Positions 7,927-15,314 of a stretch of 39,321 bases of DNA are shown piece after piece. The DNA is taken from positions 1 through 39,321 of the IMG/VR virus record IMGVR_UViG_3300042472_000758; one strand, given 5' to 3'. Each line of letters opens with the position of its first letter. Positions within the stretch are counted from its first letter, which is position 1. The notes below the pieces were generated by a model. That model did no database searches, had not been told where the DNA came from, and worked only from the letters and a program-made list of their open reading frames with translations. This DNA comes from a virus. Made by a program: the position numbers and the translations under genes.

Positions 7927-8706
7927 TTCATCCACAAATTTAAAAGTCAGCACAGTATTTATTTCAAAGTCGTGTTTAGTTGATGGCTGTCTTCGTAAAA
8001 CTATTTTTTTACCTGTTTTTTTAAGTATTCCTAAATTATCAGATTCCATCTTTACCAAATTAAAAAAATCAGGTTCGTGTCTGCAATAAATTTCATAAGT
8101 TTCCTTTCCCGGTTCTTGAACTGTTATTATGAATGGCTTATTTGGATTTGCTAATCTTCTATATCCATATATTTCTTCAACAGTTTTACCTTTTCTAGAA
8201 TCTTTGCTGTGTTTTTTGCCTTTTTTAACACCATGCCCATTTTTAATATAAAAATCCGACATGGTTTTTCCAATTCTACGCCTGATACTTTCAGGGTCTT
8301 TGTAAATTTCTTCAAGTTTTTTACCCTTTCTATGGTCAATCCACCCCGGTGTATATTCAATCCTCTTTTTTCCCTTGTGCTTGAAAGGGCCGGTTCCTCC
8401 CTTAGCTTGATTTTTAAAATTGTAAAAATTATCATTCAACTCAACATTAAAAAATATCAAATATTTATCTTCTAATTTATAAAGTTCGTTTCTATCTGTT
8501 CCGTAGTAATATTCTAATACTCTAAATTTTACAGTATCTGGTCTTTTCTTTATAGCATCATTCAACCATTTACTACCAGACTTATACTTATCATATATAC
8601 TTCCTTTATGAGATCCGATATAAAATTTGTTTCTTTCTAAATCAGACCACATATACACATAACCATAATAGGGAGTTTGTTCACATATCTCAACACCGGG
8701 AGTCAT
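7918..8706 (-). CDS. GIY-YIG homing endonuclease inserted upstream of the sheath gene
   Basis: The 262-residue protein carries the GIY-YIG nuclease signature: GYVYMW (15-20) and FYIGSHKG (28-35), followed by the expected glutamate in LYKLEDKYLIFFN (around 79). The middle is basic with repeated 'RKGKKLEEIY' / 'RKGKTVEEIY' units (about 126-135 and 171-180), like the DNA-binding NUMOD-type segments of phage homing endonucleases. The C-terminal ~75 residues form another domain. Its first residues (TPGVEICEQ) resemble the sheath N-terminus (SPGTEIFER), and its promoter/start region is identical over 20 bases to that of the sheath gene. It probably cleaves phage genomes lacking it, promoting its spread. 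Its TAA stop lies inside the TAAATA element of the sheath gene. Confidence 0.9.
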   Translation of the reverse strand: MTPGVEICEQTPYYGYVYMWSDLERNKFYIGSHKGSIYDKYKSGSKWLNDAIKKRPDTVKFRVLEYYYGTDRNELYKLEDKYLIFFNVELNDNFYNFKNQAKGGTGPFKHKGKKRIEYTPGWIDHRKGKKLEEIYKDPESIRRRIGKTMSDFYIKNGHGVKKGKKHSKDSRKGKTVEEIYGYRRLANPNKPFIITVQEPGKETYEIYCRHEPDFFNLVKMESDNLGILKKTGKKIVLRRQPSTKHDFEINTVLTFKFVDEKD

Positions 8707-8723
8707 AAATCTATTTAATCTTT
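8704..8723 (-). repeat. 20-bp direct repeat, copy at homing endonuclease start
   Basis: Identical to 7907-7926; it carries the TAAATA element and ATG of the GIY-YIG endonuclease gene. The two copies bracket that gene exactly. Confidence 0.9.
8712..8717 (-). promoter_or_regulatory. T4-late-type element TAAATA
   Basis: Core TAAATA 5 bases before ATG 8706 of the GIY-YIG gene; identical context to the sheath element. Confidence 0.65.
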
Positions 8724-8766
8724 ATCGGCAAGAAAATTTAAATTTGGCATTTTTTAAATTCCTATA

Positions 8767-9345
8767 TCATGAATTTAAAAGCTCAATATGCATTTGACTG
8801 TAGATAAACACAAACCCCGAAACCAATCGCATATCTCCAGATGGTTGATAATCGTAGTTAAGTCCCTTTAGAGTTGTGGGAAATGCTTTTTTATAAGTAA
8901 ATTTTACACGCTTCTTACCGTATTCATCCAATCCATAAATCGTCAGATCTGTCTGATAATCGTTGAAATTAGCGTCAACAAATTCTTTTCTAGCGTTGTA
9001 TTCCCCTGTCTTTTCGTCGTGCAGCAAGTTCAACCATTGATATATCGTCCAATAGTTATTATACATGCTGTCCACAGCAAAATTGACTTCGACTGGCGGG
9101 TAACTCGCTTTGTTGTGGGATGATACATATAATGTAGATCCAGCATAGCGAACTTCTGTTCCGGGAACAGTTATATCAGGAACCGCAGTTCCCCATATAG
9201 TAAACTGCACTGTATCTGGTATGATCGTTTTATTATTACGCACCGATTTGGAAGAAAACTCCTTTAAAATGGGAGGAACATCAAAAACAAGTAAAAACTT
9301 GTCCTTCGCTGCTTGGTTTAACGGGCTTTGTCGAATTTCTTCCAT
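8767..9345 (-). CDS. Tail tube-like protein (third copy), between terminase and sheath
   Basis: A 192-residue protein located between gp17 and gp18. The C-terminal half has the tube-type ending: VKFTYKKAFPTTLKGLNYDY then MRLVSGFVFIYSQMHIEL, comparable to the 'aFP..v.g..l.y' plus final strand of gp19 family proteins. The N-terminal part has KFLLVFDVPPILKEF and VQFTIWGTAVPDITVPG, as expected for the first strands of the tube fold. It could form a tube cap, connector or alternate tube ring. Function is inferred from fold-type pattern and location. The gene starts at 9345, 9 bases after TAAATA, only 2 bases after the terminase stop. About 60 bases downstream, before the endonuclease gene, contain no gene. 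Confidence 0.6.
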   Translation of the reverse strand: MEEIRQSPLNQAAKDKFLLVFDVPPILKEFSSKSVRNNKTIIPDTVQFTIWGTAVPDITVPGTEVRYAGSTLYVSSHNKASYPPVEVNFAVDSMYNNYWTIYQWLNLLHDEKTGEYNARKEFVDANFNDYQTDLTIYGLDEYGKKRVKFTYKKAFPTTLKGLNYDYQPSGDMRLVSGFVFIYSQMHIELLNS

Positions 9346-9347
9346 AC

Positions 9348-11117
9348 TTAAAAGTATTTATCAAAAAACGCAGTTTCGTTGTCGTTTAGCTCTCTGTAGC
9401 CACTGTGTATTGATCCTCCCAATGATACCCATCCTTCAGCTTCCAAGTCAGCGAAGTCACTTGATTGTTGTGTAGAGGTTCCGAAATAGATAGGAGATAT
9501 CTGACTGTTCTCAATACCATCAACCGCTTCATTTGTGTATATAGAAGTCGCTGGTTCAAATGATCTGAATAAATTTTCATTGGGTGTTAATTTTGAAGGC
9601 TTGCCGCAATCATCGTATTCATCAACTGTAAAGTATTGCTCGACGATATCATCATGCAACACCATCAATGCCCAAATCAATGCCATTGTTCTATCGTCAT
9701 GCTTTCCAGAGATTGCACCCCAGCTATCATTTGGAAGCTTGACGAAGTCCTTGAATACTTCGTTTAGAGAGTCTTCATTTTTAAATTGCACCACCATCTT
9801 GTCATTGTAGAAATAACGAGCATTTGCAACAGCATTGTATTTGGTGTTTCTTGATGCGATCATACCCAACAACTGTGTGTTTTTTCTTCCCGCCAATTTA
9901 CTGCCCCAACACACGATCTTGTCCATGTATCCCATATCAAGTCCAAGTCTATCAACAACCTGACCACCTTGGTTATTTCTTTCAATACAAGCCAATGGTT
10001 TACCCCAGTGGGATAGAATCTCATGCACCTTGTTGGCAAACTCAGAAACCGATATGGCATTATCGTAATATTCAGCAACTTCGGTGATTTCTTTAAGATC
10101 GGTTATGTCTAGTATCTTTATGCAACTGAAGTCACCTCCGATACCTTCAGCGGTGTCAACACCCGTTATATAAATCCGCCCCTCTTGATAATGCTCAAAA
10201 ATCTTATACTTACCATCCATCAAAGTCTCTACTGGATCAGATATGTAAGACTTCATGTGGTTATATGCATCTTCGCCCATCGATCCCGTCCCTGAATTTA
10301 AGAACTGACAGTTGAACTCTTGTTCAAATTTTTCTTCGGATGCCAGCCCTCCCTTGATTTCTTTCACCCATTTTTCATCTCTTCCGGGAATTTCACTCCA
10401 TAAAATTTTATCATTGGCCCATCCGTTTTTGTTTTCAACTGACCCAGTATATATATCATAGAACAAGTTACCAGTTCCGTTTGGAGTGGAACACATGAAA
10501 ACTTTTGCTTTTTTGGAAGATGATACGATTGGGAATACAGATGCCCAGAATGGGTCCATAAGATGGGGTTCGATGAAAGCACATTCGTCAATAATTAAAA
10601 CAGATACGGCCTGACCACGCGCTGCCGTTCCAGTTGTAGTTGTAATAGCTATGCGACTGTTGTTCTCAAGTTCCATACTAGTCTTGGCGTATTCTACAAC
10701 GGGAGACTTCAACCAATTCGGCAACATTTCATATGCCATCCTAACTCTACTAAAAATTTCAATAGCTGTAGATTCTTTGTTTGCAACAAGAAGAATTCTT
10801 TGATTTTCAAAGAAATTAGCCATCCATAATATATAAATTGTCATAAGGGTACTTTTTCCCACCTGACGACTTGCCAATAAACAAAAGAACCGATGCTCCA
10901 TCATTTGTTTTAAAACTCGTTTCTGAGCTTTGTATAGTTTAATTGGAATTTTACCATCATCAATATTCAATATGTAAAAGTATTTTTCAGCGAAATGTAA
11001 TATGTTCTTAGCACACTTTTCCATTTCTTTAATTTGATCTGGTGTATATGAGATAACAGTTCCTTTAGAGGGAAGATTTTGATTCCCCATATAAAACTTC
11101 TCTGGTTTCTTTGGCAT
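9348..11117 (-). CDS. Terminase large subunit, gp17-like
   Basis: The protein of 589 residues (T4 gp17 about 610) is the DNA packaging motor and headful nuclease. The ATPase shows Walker A SRQVGKST (83-90), Walker B VLIIDECA (173-180) with the catalytic Glu, and the coupling motif CSTPNG (209-214). The RNase-H-type nuclease domain shows ITGVDTAEG with Asp321, an acidic residue in CIERNNQGG (Glu379) and the final GKHDDRTMAL (Asp474/475). It acts at the portal vertex of the prohead. The ATG at 11117 lies 7 bases after a TAAATA element, in a 36-bp divergent gap shared with the plus-strand gene at 11154. It heads the leftward tail operon. No small terminase gene is seen next to it. Confidence 0.96.
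   Translation of the reverse strand: MPKKPEKFYMGNQNLPSKGTVISYTPDQIKEMEKCAKNILHFAEKYFYILNIDDGKIPIKLYKAQKRVLKQMMEHRFFCLLASRQVGKSTLMTIYILWMANFFENQRILLVANKESTAIEIFSRVRMAYEMLPNWLKSPVVEYAKTSMELENNSRIAITTTTGTAARGQAVSVLIIDECAFIEPHLMDPFWASVFPIVSSSKKAKVFMCSTPNGTGNLFYDIYTGSVENKNGWANDKILWSEIPGRDEKWVKEIKGGLASEEKFEQEFNCQFLNSGTGSMGEDAYNHMKSYISDPVETLMDGKYKIFEHYQEGRIYITGVDTAEGIGGDFSCIKILDITDLKEITEVAEYYDNAISVSEFANKVHEILSHWGKPLACIERNNQGGQVVDRLGLDMGYMDKIVCWGSKLAGRKNTQLLGMIASRNTKYNAVANARYFYNDKMVVQFKNEDSLNEVFKDFVKLPNDSWGAISGKHDDRTMALIWALMVLHDDIVEQYFTVDEYDDCGKPSKLTPNENLFRSFEPATSIYTNEAVDGIENSQISPIYFGTSTQQSSDFADLEAEGWVSLGGSIHSGYRELNDNETAFFDKYF
9355..9360 (-). promoter_or_regulatory. T4-late-type element TAAATA
   Basis: GATAAATA 9 bases before ATG 9345; overlaps the end of the terminase gene. 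Confidence 0.55.
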
Positions 11118-11124
11118 ATTAAGA

Positions 11125-11130
11125 TATTTA
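11125..11130 (-). promoter_or_regulatory. T4-late-type element TAAATA (terminase)
   Basis: GTTAAATA 7 bases before ATG 11117; divergent from the element at 11143. Confidence 0.65.
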
Positions 11131-11142
11131 ACTGTGTATTGT

Positions 11143-11148
11143 TAAATA
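11143..11148 (+). promoter_or_regulatory. T4-late-type element TAAATA
   Basis: GTTAAATA 5 bases before ATG 11154; decides the start of the acidic gene. Confidence 0.7.
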
Positions 11149-11153
11149 ACATT

Positions 11154-12107
11154 ATGATCAAAAAGGATCTTCAAAACATCGGAGACGCATACGGAGACAT
11201 GTTGAATGCGTTAAAATACACAATTGTCAAAGAATCCAAGAACCAACCACCAAATGCATTTGATGGAAATTTCCCTAAACAGGATGGCGGTCTTGATGAA
11301 AAGGGAGGTGCTACAAAAGCATTGAACGACGATCATCCATCGGAGTGTGAATGCGGATGCAAAGAGGAGGATAGCGAAGAAAATAAATACAGTTCTAAAA
11401 AAGAGAAAACGATCAGAATGGCTTTGGAAAATCCGAATCTTTCGGAGAAGGCAAAAGCAGATTTAGAAAATCAACTCAAAGTACTTCAAGCTGGAGAAGC
11501 AGAAGAAGAAAAAGAATTGCAAGAAAGTAGAAAAATGGGAAAACAAATACTAAATAAAGTTATGACTAGAAAAACACTTAGTTTTGATAAATTGTTTAGA
11601 TCCGTCGTTAATGAAAATTACATGGGAGGTCCAGAAGACGCAGAAGATGATGTCGATGCATTCGGACTTGATGATGAAATGACAGATGATGAAATGGATT
11701 CTGATTTTGGCGGTGGGGAAGATGAAGTTACCTTCACTCTCGACAGAGCAACTGCTCAAAAGCTTCACGATGTTCTCATGACCGTTCTAGGTGGTGAAGA
11801 AGAAGGTGGAGATGAAGGAGAAGGCGAAGATGAACTCGAATTCGACATGGGCGACGAAGGCGAAGATGATATGATGAATCGTGAAGAAGATGAAGAAACC
11901 CCAGCAATCGGTAAGTTGACCGGAAGACCAAACACCGTTGGTAAGGTCAAAGCAAAGGGTGGTAAGGCATCTTCAGATGTCACCGACAAAGTGGGTGATG
12001 ACGGAGACTACGGTCACGCTCTTTACAATGCTAAGCAACCAAATATTGGAGCAGGTTCCAACAACAAAGTTGGAAACTACAAAAAGGGTGCTGAATACAT
12101 CAAGTAA
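11154..12107 (+). CDS. Acidic protein of unknown function, possible prohead-core or structural component
   Basis: 317 residues from ATG 11154, chosen because a TAAATA element lies 5 bases upstream; an in-frame upstream ATG at 11079 would extend into the terminase gene and its promoter. Residues ~60-80 hold a small cysteine cluster (ECECGCKEE). The centre is helical and charged. Residues ~160-255 are extremely rich in Asp, Glu and Gly, with DEVTFTLDRATAQKLHDVLM embedded between acidic tracts. The C-terminus is Lys/Gly-rich and polar. I do not recognise a family. Acidic low-complexity proteins near packaging and neck genes sometimes serve in the prohead core, but that is only a suggestion. A strong terminator follows the stop. 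Confidence 0.75.
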   Translation: MIKKDLQNIGDAYGDMLNALKYTIVKESKNQPPNAFDGNFPKQDGGLDEKGGATKALNDDHPSECECGCKEEDSEENKYSSKKEKTIRMALENPNLSEKAKADLENQLKVLQAGEAEEEKELQESRKMGKQILNKVMTRKTLSFDKLFRSVVNENYMGGPEDAEDDVDAFGLDDEMTDDEMDSDFGGGEDEVTFTLDRATAQKLHDVLMTVLGGEEEGGDEGEGEDELEFDMGDEGEDDMMNREEDEETPAIGKLTGRPNTVGKVKAKGGKASSDVTDKVGDDGDYGHALYNAKQPNIGAGSNNKVGNYKKGAEYIK

Positions 12108-12129
12108 TTCTTAGAAAATTCATAGAAAC

Positions 12130-12162
12130 AAAGGGGGAGTCTTAAATGACTCCCCTTTTTTG
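12130..12162 (+). terminator. Rho-independent-type hairpin after the acidic gene
   Basis: The stem GGGGAGTC (12134-12141) pairs with GACTCCCC (12148-12155) around the loop TTAAAT, extended by A/T pairs, followed by a T run. It ends the 11154-12107 transcript. The promoter element of the next gene (12164-12169) begins right behind it. Confidence 0.9.
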
Positions 12163-12163
12163 T

Positions 12164-12169
12164 TAAATA
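12164..12169 (+). promoter_or_regulatory. T4-late-type element TAAATA
   Basis: GTTAAATA 6 bases before GTG 12176, immediately behind a terminator. Confidence 0.7.
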
Positions 12170-12175
12170 GATATA

Positions 12176-12514
12176 GTGAAATCTTTTGAAACATTCTTTC
12201 TAGAATATGCGCATAATATGGCAGATGGTACCCCCAAGCTCTCAGCCCATCGTAATATAAAAGGTGGTAATATAACAAGAGATATTGGAACTAGAAAACA
12301 TATGACAACTAAAGGACCATACAAACAACTTAATCCTAAGATAAATGTATTGGGTTATATGTTTCAAGGACCAGAGCTTACCGATGTGTTGGTCACATAC
12401 AATTTGGAGTTTAAAGATAATAAATTGTCTAAAATAAAAAATAGTCCATTTGGATTGCAAATGTACATGACACCAGAAAATAAACCAGTTGCACGGGTCG
12501 TGAAGGTTAAATAA
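12176..12514 (+). CDS. Small protein with T4 internal-protein-like N-terminus
   Basis: 112 residues starting at GTG 12176, 6 bases after TAAATA and directly after the terminator of the preceding gene. The first ten residues MKSFETFFLE line up position by position with the T4 capsid targeting sequence MKTYQEFIAE that directs internal proteins IPI-IPIII into the prohead and is removed after the final Glu. The rest is basic (many Lys/Arg/His) with motifs such as GGNITRDIGTRKHMTTKGPY and FGLQMYMTPENKPVARVVKV. It may be packaged in the capsid, but no homologue is recognised. The neck gene begins 4 bases downstream, so the two are probably co-transcribed. Confidence 0.65.
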   Translation: MKSFETFFLEYAHNMADGTPKLSAHRNIKGGNITRDIGTRKHMTTKGPYKQLNPKINVLGYMFQGPELTDVLVTYNLEFKDNKLSKIKNSPFGLQMYMTPENKPVARVVKVK

Positions 12515-12518
12515 AACC

Positions 12519-13388
12519 ATGGGATGTCCTGTAACTCCATTATCTTGCTTAGAGCCTTCGAATATCTTCGCAGGTGTTTATAAACCACTTTGCGGCGGAT
12601 TCGCTGATCCTTCTAATTTTCAAGCTGAGCGAGCATTGTATAACAGCGGGTTTTCCGAATTGATTAATAATTTCGGAGTTGATATCAACTACTATGTCAA
12701 CACATATAATCTATCAGCTGCTAACAATTTCTATGGAGAACATACGGTTGCGCCGTATTATGGTCCAACTACCATAAGAGCATATGTGGAATATCAACAC
12801 AATGGAGTTCCTTTACAAACATATGGATGGGAACCTGATGATAGTGTAACCCTGTATTTCCATATAAAAGCATTTACTGATTCATTCAGCGGGATCTATA
12901 TTCATGCAAACAATGGACAACGAATTGAGCCAAAGGCTGATGATGGATTCATATTAACACCGTTTGGATGTGATAGACCGGGAGGACGAAGTGCTAAAAC
13001 ATTTGTAGTCACTGAGGTTATCGATGAAGATGGGGGACCATTAAACCCATTGATGGGTCATTATATCTGGAAGATCACCGCTAAGAGATATGATTACAGC
13101 TTTGAAGCTGGATTCCCTGATGAAGATAACAATGTTCAGGTTTATGATAATGCGTTCAGCGGTGTATTGAGTTCGAGTATAACTCTACTTGATCAATTAT
13201 ACCTTGCGAATGAAAATGGTGATTACATGATAACCCAGAATGACGAACTTATCGAATTACAAGATGTGTTTGCAACACAATTAAGCAGCAATCCTAAGTC
13301 GTATCCGTTTGATGTTGATCAGTATTCCAAGGATAATATATTCGACAACAGTGTCAACGATACCTCTATATACGGCACATATTACTGA
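12519..13388 (+). CDS. Neck protein, gp14-like
   Basis: 289 residues (T4 gp14 256). Several blocks follow T4 gp14 in order: FGVDINYYVNTYN...FYGEHT (about 53-76; T4 has RGVECYYVPREY...IFGED), a segment AYVEYQ...YGWEPDDSVTLYFHI (about 88-113; T4 AYLNSF...FGMQVQDEVTLSINP), an IEPKADDGFILTP loop (T4 EPKEGDLIYFP), and IWKITAKRYDYSFEA (T4 IRKITAGKFIYSGEE). The gp14 family closes the filled head and receives the tail. Near residue 230 it has an extra 'ENGDYMITQNDELIEL' motif. There is no TAAATA next to its start, so it is likely co-transcribed with the preceding small gene. It converges with the protease gene, stops 10 bases apart. Confidence 0.7.
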   Translation: MGCPVTPLSCLEPSNIFAGVYKPLCGGFADPSNFQAERALYNSGFSELINNFGVDINYYVNTYNLSAANNFYGEHTVAPYYGPTTIRAYVEYQHNGVPLQTYGWEPDDSVTLYFHIKAFTDSFSGIYIHANNGQRIEPKADDGFILTPFGCDRPGGRSAKTFVVTEVIDEDGGPLNPLMGHYIWKITAKRYDYSFEAGFPDEDNNVQVYDNAFSGVLSSSITLLDQLYLANENGDYMITQNDELIELQDVFATQLSSNPKSYPFDVDQYSKDNIFDNSVNDTSIYGTYY

Positions 13389-13398
13389 TTGGTAACAA

Positions 13399-14415
13399 TT
13401 ATGCAAGAATAGGATTCGGGGCCACTGTAACAGTGTATCCCGTTCTTTGAGCCATGCGACCCATCGCTATTGCATTATCATCTGCTTGCTCTATCATCCT
13501 ATTGAGATATGTCTCCCATGACATTATATTATCTTTGGGCATATACGCAGAGTGAGCAGAAATTATACCATAAAGCATAACTTCGCCATTTATAATAGTC
13601 AATATGGGAGTTCCACTATCCCCCGGATAAACTAGATATTGCATATTGTTTTTGTGCGCTGCTCTATTTGTCAACCAAACCATTGCCCGATGTGATTCAT
13701 CAGGTTTTTCGGGTACATTCTCTGCCCATTCCTGTGAAAATGCTATCAGATCTATGTGAGGAACCCACAATTGGGTCTGTGATTGATTTATTTGAGTTGC
13801 CGACCACCTATATCTCTTGTTTGCAGGGACAATCTTAGGAACATAAACGGTGTCCGGTAAATCCGAATCCAACACAGCCACTGATATATCTAGCAGAGGC
13901 AATCCATAACTTGTATCAGATCCAACAGCTTGATGTAGTTGTATCCTATCAACAGTTTCTCCATCACTCCCTCTCCATCGTATTCTCGTTGGAATTTGCT
14001 GGGCTGTATTCAGAGTCCAAGTTCCAGATGCCCATGTCAATGCATGTGCGCATCCTATAACATGTCTTTTTGTTATTGGAAACCATCCATATCTAGTGCG
14101 CCATTGCGTTCCAGAAAGTGTTCCTCCACTCGTCCCCATATCATCTTTAGATATCACCAAACATGATAATTGATCAATGTAATCCATCAACCAAAAATTA
14201 GGATTTATTTCATATTTTATAGCACTTCCCGGATTTCTTATATTATGATAATTATTATAAGCAGCTAGAGTCCACTGTCCACTCAAAGCAGCATCATCAG
14301 CTAAAAGATTCATATACTTAGAACCTCCTTCGACACCAAATATATACGGTGATGCCCACCGGTCTTCCGATATTTCTTTATTTAAAGATGCGCTTATTGC
14401 TCTTAGTGGATTCAT
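13399..14415 (-). CDS. Trypsin-like serine protease (virion-associated candidate)
   Basis: 338 residues from ATG 14415, one base after the stop of the upstream gene. A TTG nine bases upstream is less likely because it would overlap. It carries a chymotrypsin-fold catalytic triad: His in HVIGCAHAL (His124), Asp in LLDISVAVLDSDLP (Asp176) and Ser in VYPGDSGTPIL (Ser267). The GDSG motif and the following GIISAHSA strand are canonical. The first ~75 residues carry no signal peptide and may serve as an attachment region. It is the last gene of the fibre block read from 16553 downwards, so a particle-borne enzyme that trims host surface proteins is a reasonable inference. It is not the T4 prohead protease type, which is unrelated in fold. 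Confidence 0.85.
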   Translation of the reverse strand: MNPLRAISASLNKEISEDRWASPYIFGVEGGSKYMNLLADDAALSGQWTLAAYNNYHNIRNPGSAIKYEINPNFWLMDYIDQLSCLVISKDDMGTSGGTLSGTQWRTRYGWFPITKRHVIGCAHALTWASGTWTLNTAQQIPTRIRWRGSDGETVDRIQLHQAVGSDTSYGLPLLDISVAVLDSDLPDTVYVPKIVPANKRYRWSATQINQSQTQLWVPHIDLIAFSQEWAENVPEKPDESHRAMVWLTNRAAHKNNMQYLVYPGDSGTPILTIINGEVMLYGIISAHSAYMPKDNIMSWETYLNRMIEQADDNAIAMGRMAQRTGYTVTVAPNPILA

Positions 14416-14416
14416 A

Positions 14417-14923
14417 TTATGCAACTCTTATCCAAGTAACAAGTTGGGTACTTTTTTGTAATTGTATGCACAAAAAACACATAGGTTGATATGCCAATAA
14501 GTATCCAAACGGACTTCCAATGGCAGTTGAAACATTACCATATCCGTTATTAAAATCAACGCTAAAATTAGCAATTTCTATATCTTTTGTTGAAATTATA
14601 GTTTTGCTTTGTCCTATAAATGAATTGGATGCTTTTGGAAGCTTTATAGTAAATGATGATAGAGATGGAGAAGTTACCGAACTTAATATAAATGTTTCGT
14701 GTGTGTTGGGAGTTAATGTAACAGTCGATCCTTGAGCAGCCGTTGATATTGTGATCTGATTCGTCCAATCTGAATACCTCGCATCCAACTCAGGAGCTAT
14801 TATATCATTCATGAAAGTGGACACTCTAACCTTTCCACTTTCATCATCAGTTGATGCTATTAGATAGCCAGTTTGACTAGTTACTTCGATATTATCAAGA
14901 TCTGTAATTTTAATACCCGCCAT
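14417..14923 (-). CDS. Small fibre-like protein with adaptor-type N-terminus
   Basis: 168 residues. The opening MAGIKITDLDNIEVTSQTGY resembles the first residues of the large fibre at 15315-16553 (MGIKISNLPNNALPYTGSE), the kind of N-terminal attachment segment that opens many tail fibre proteins. The rest is β-rich: ITISTAAQGSTVTLTPNTHETFIL followed by FTIKLPKAS, a pattern common in phage fibre and appendage tips where a chain of strands ends in a hydrophobic VTWIRVA. It probably attaches to the tail or fibre and could carry or anchor the protease encoded next. The start ATG is 4 bases after the stop of the upstream gene with no promoter-like element of its own. The function is inference. Confidence 0.55.
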   Translation of the reverse strand: MAGIKITDLDNIEVTSQTGYLIASTDDESGKVRVSTFMNDIIAPELDARYSDWTNQITISTAAQGSTVTLTPNTHETFILSSVTSPSLSSFTIKLPKASNSFIGQSKTIISTKDIEIANFSVDFNNGYGNVSTAIGSPFGYLLAYQPMCFLCIQLQKSTQLVTWIRVA

Positions 14924-14927
14924 TTAA

Positions 14928-15281
14928 TTAAGGCGTGTAAGGATCATCTGAAATAACCAGTGTACCATCTACAACTTCAAAAGCATTTGTAGGTAGTGTT
15001 ATTTCAGGCTCGATACCATCAGCAGTCGCTATATTAACAATGCAATCAGTCAAGAAACCGTGGAATTGGAATGCTTTTACTGCATCTTTTCCCATAGCAG
15101 TTGCTATTTCTTCAGGAGTTAATCTACGATCTTTCCAAAATGTATGAATGCCTTCATTTTGAATCTTGATAAGTTGCTCGTATGCTCTAGCTGTAATAAT
15201 TTTAATATTACGAATTTTAGCAGCAAGTAATTGCTCTTTTGTAGGTGACGTAGGGGTTATTGGTTGTTTGATTAGACTCAT
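14928..15281 (-). CDS. Small protein of unknown function in the fibre block
   Basis: 117 residues. After a Pro/Thr-rich start (QPITPTSPTKEQ) comes a helical stretch and the segment TFWKDRRLTPEEIATAMGKDAVKAFQ, then a β-rich C-terminus with IATADGIEPEITLP and VVDGTLVISDDPYTP. I do not recognise the family by name. The segment around FWKDRRLTPEEI looks like a conserved small-domain core and not random sequence. The gene starts at 15281, 5 bases after an ATAAATA element, so it may open a transcript covering this gene, the 168-residue fibre-like gene and the protease. A structural or accessory fibre role is inferred only from position. Confidence 0.6.
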   Translation of the reverse strand: MSLIKQPITPTSPTKEQLLAAKIRNIKIITARAYEQLIKIQNEGIHTFWKDRRLTPEEIATAMGKDAVKAFQFHGFLTDCIVNIATADGIEPEITLPTNAFEVVDGTLVISDDPYTP

Positions 15282-15286
15282 ATGTT

Positions 15287-15292
15287 TATTTA
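15287..15292 (-). promoter_or_regulatory. T4-late-type element ATAAATA
   Basis: AATAAATA 5 bases before ATG 15281. Confidence 0.6.
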
Positions 15293-15314
15293 TTAAATTT
15301 TACTGAAATTCTTA

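Noticed and set aside
8707-8766. Terminator between the third tube-like gene and the endonuclease
   Set aside because: The AT-rich repeats (AATTTAAATTT and TTTTTTAAATT) do not give a stable GC-containing stem.
11079-11153. 25-codon N-terminal extension of the acidic protein
   Set aside because: It would overlap the terminase start and contain the TAAATA element. Starting at 11154 gives the usual 5-base distance.
13399-14415. Prohead (gp21-type) protease
   Set aside because: The motif set is chymotrypsin-type (H, D, GDSG), not the herpes/T4 prohead protease type, and it lies in a fibre block.
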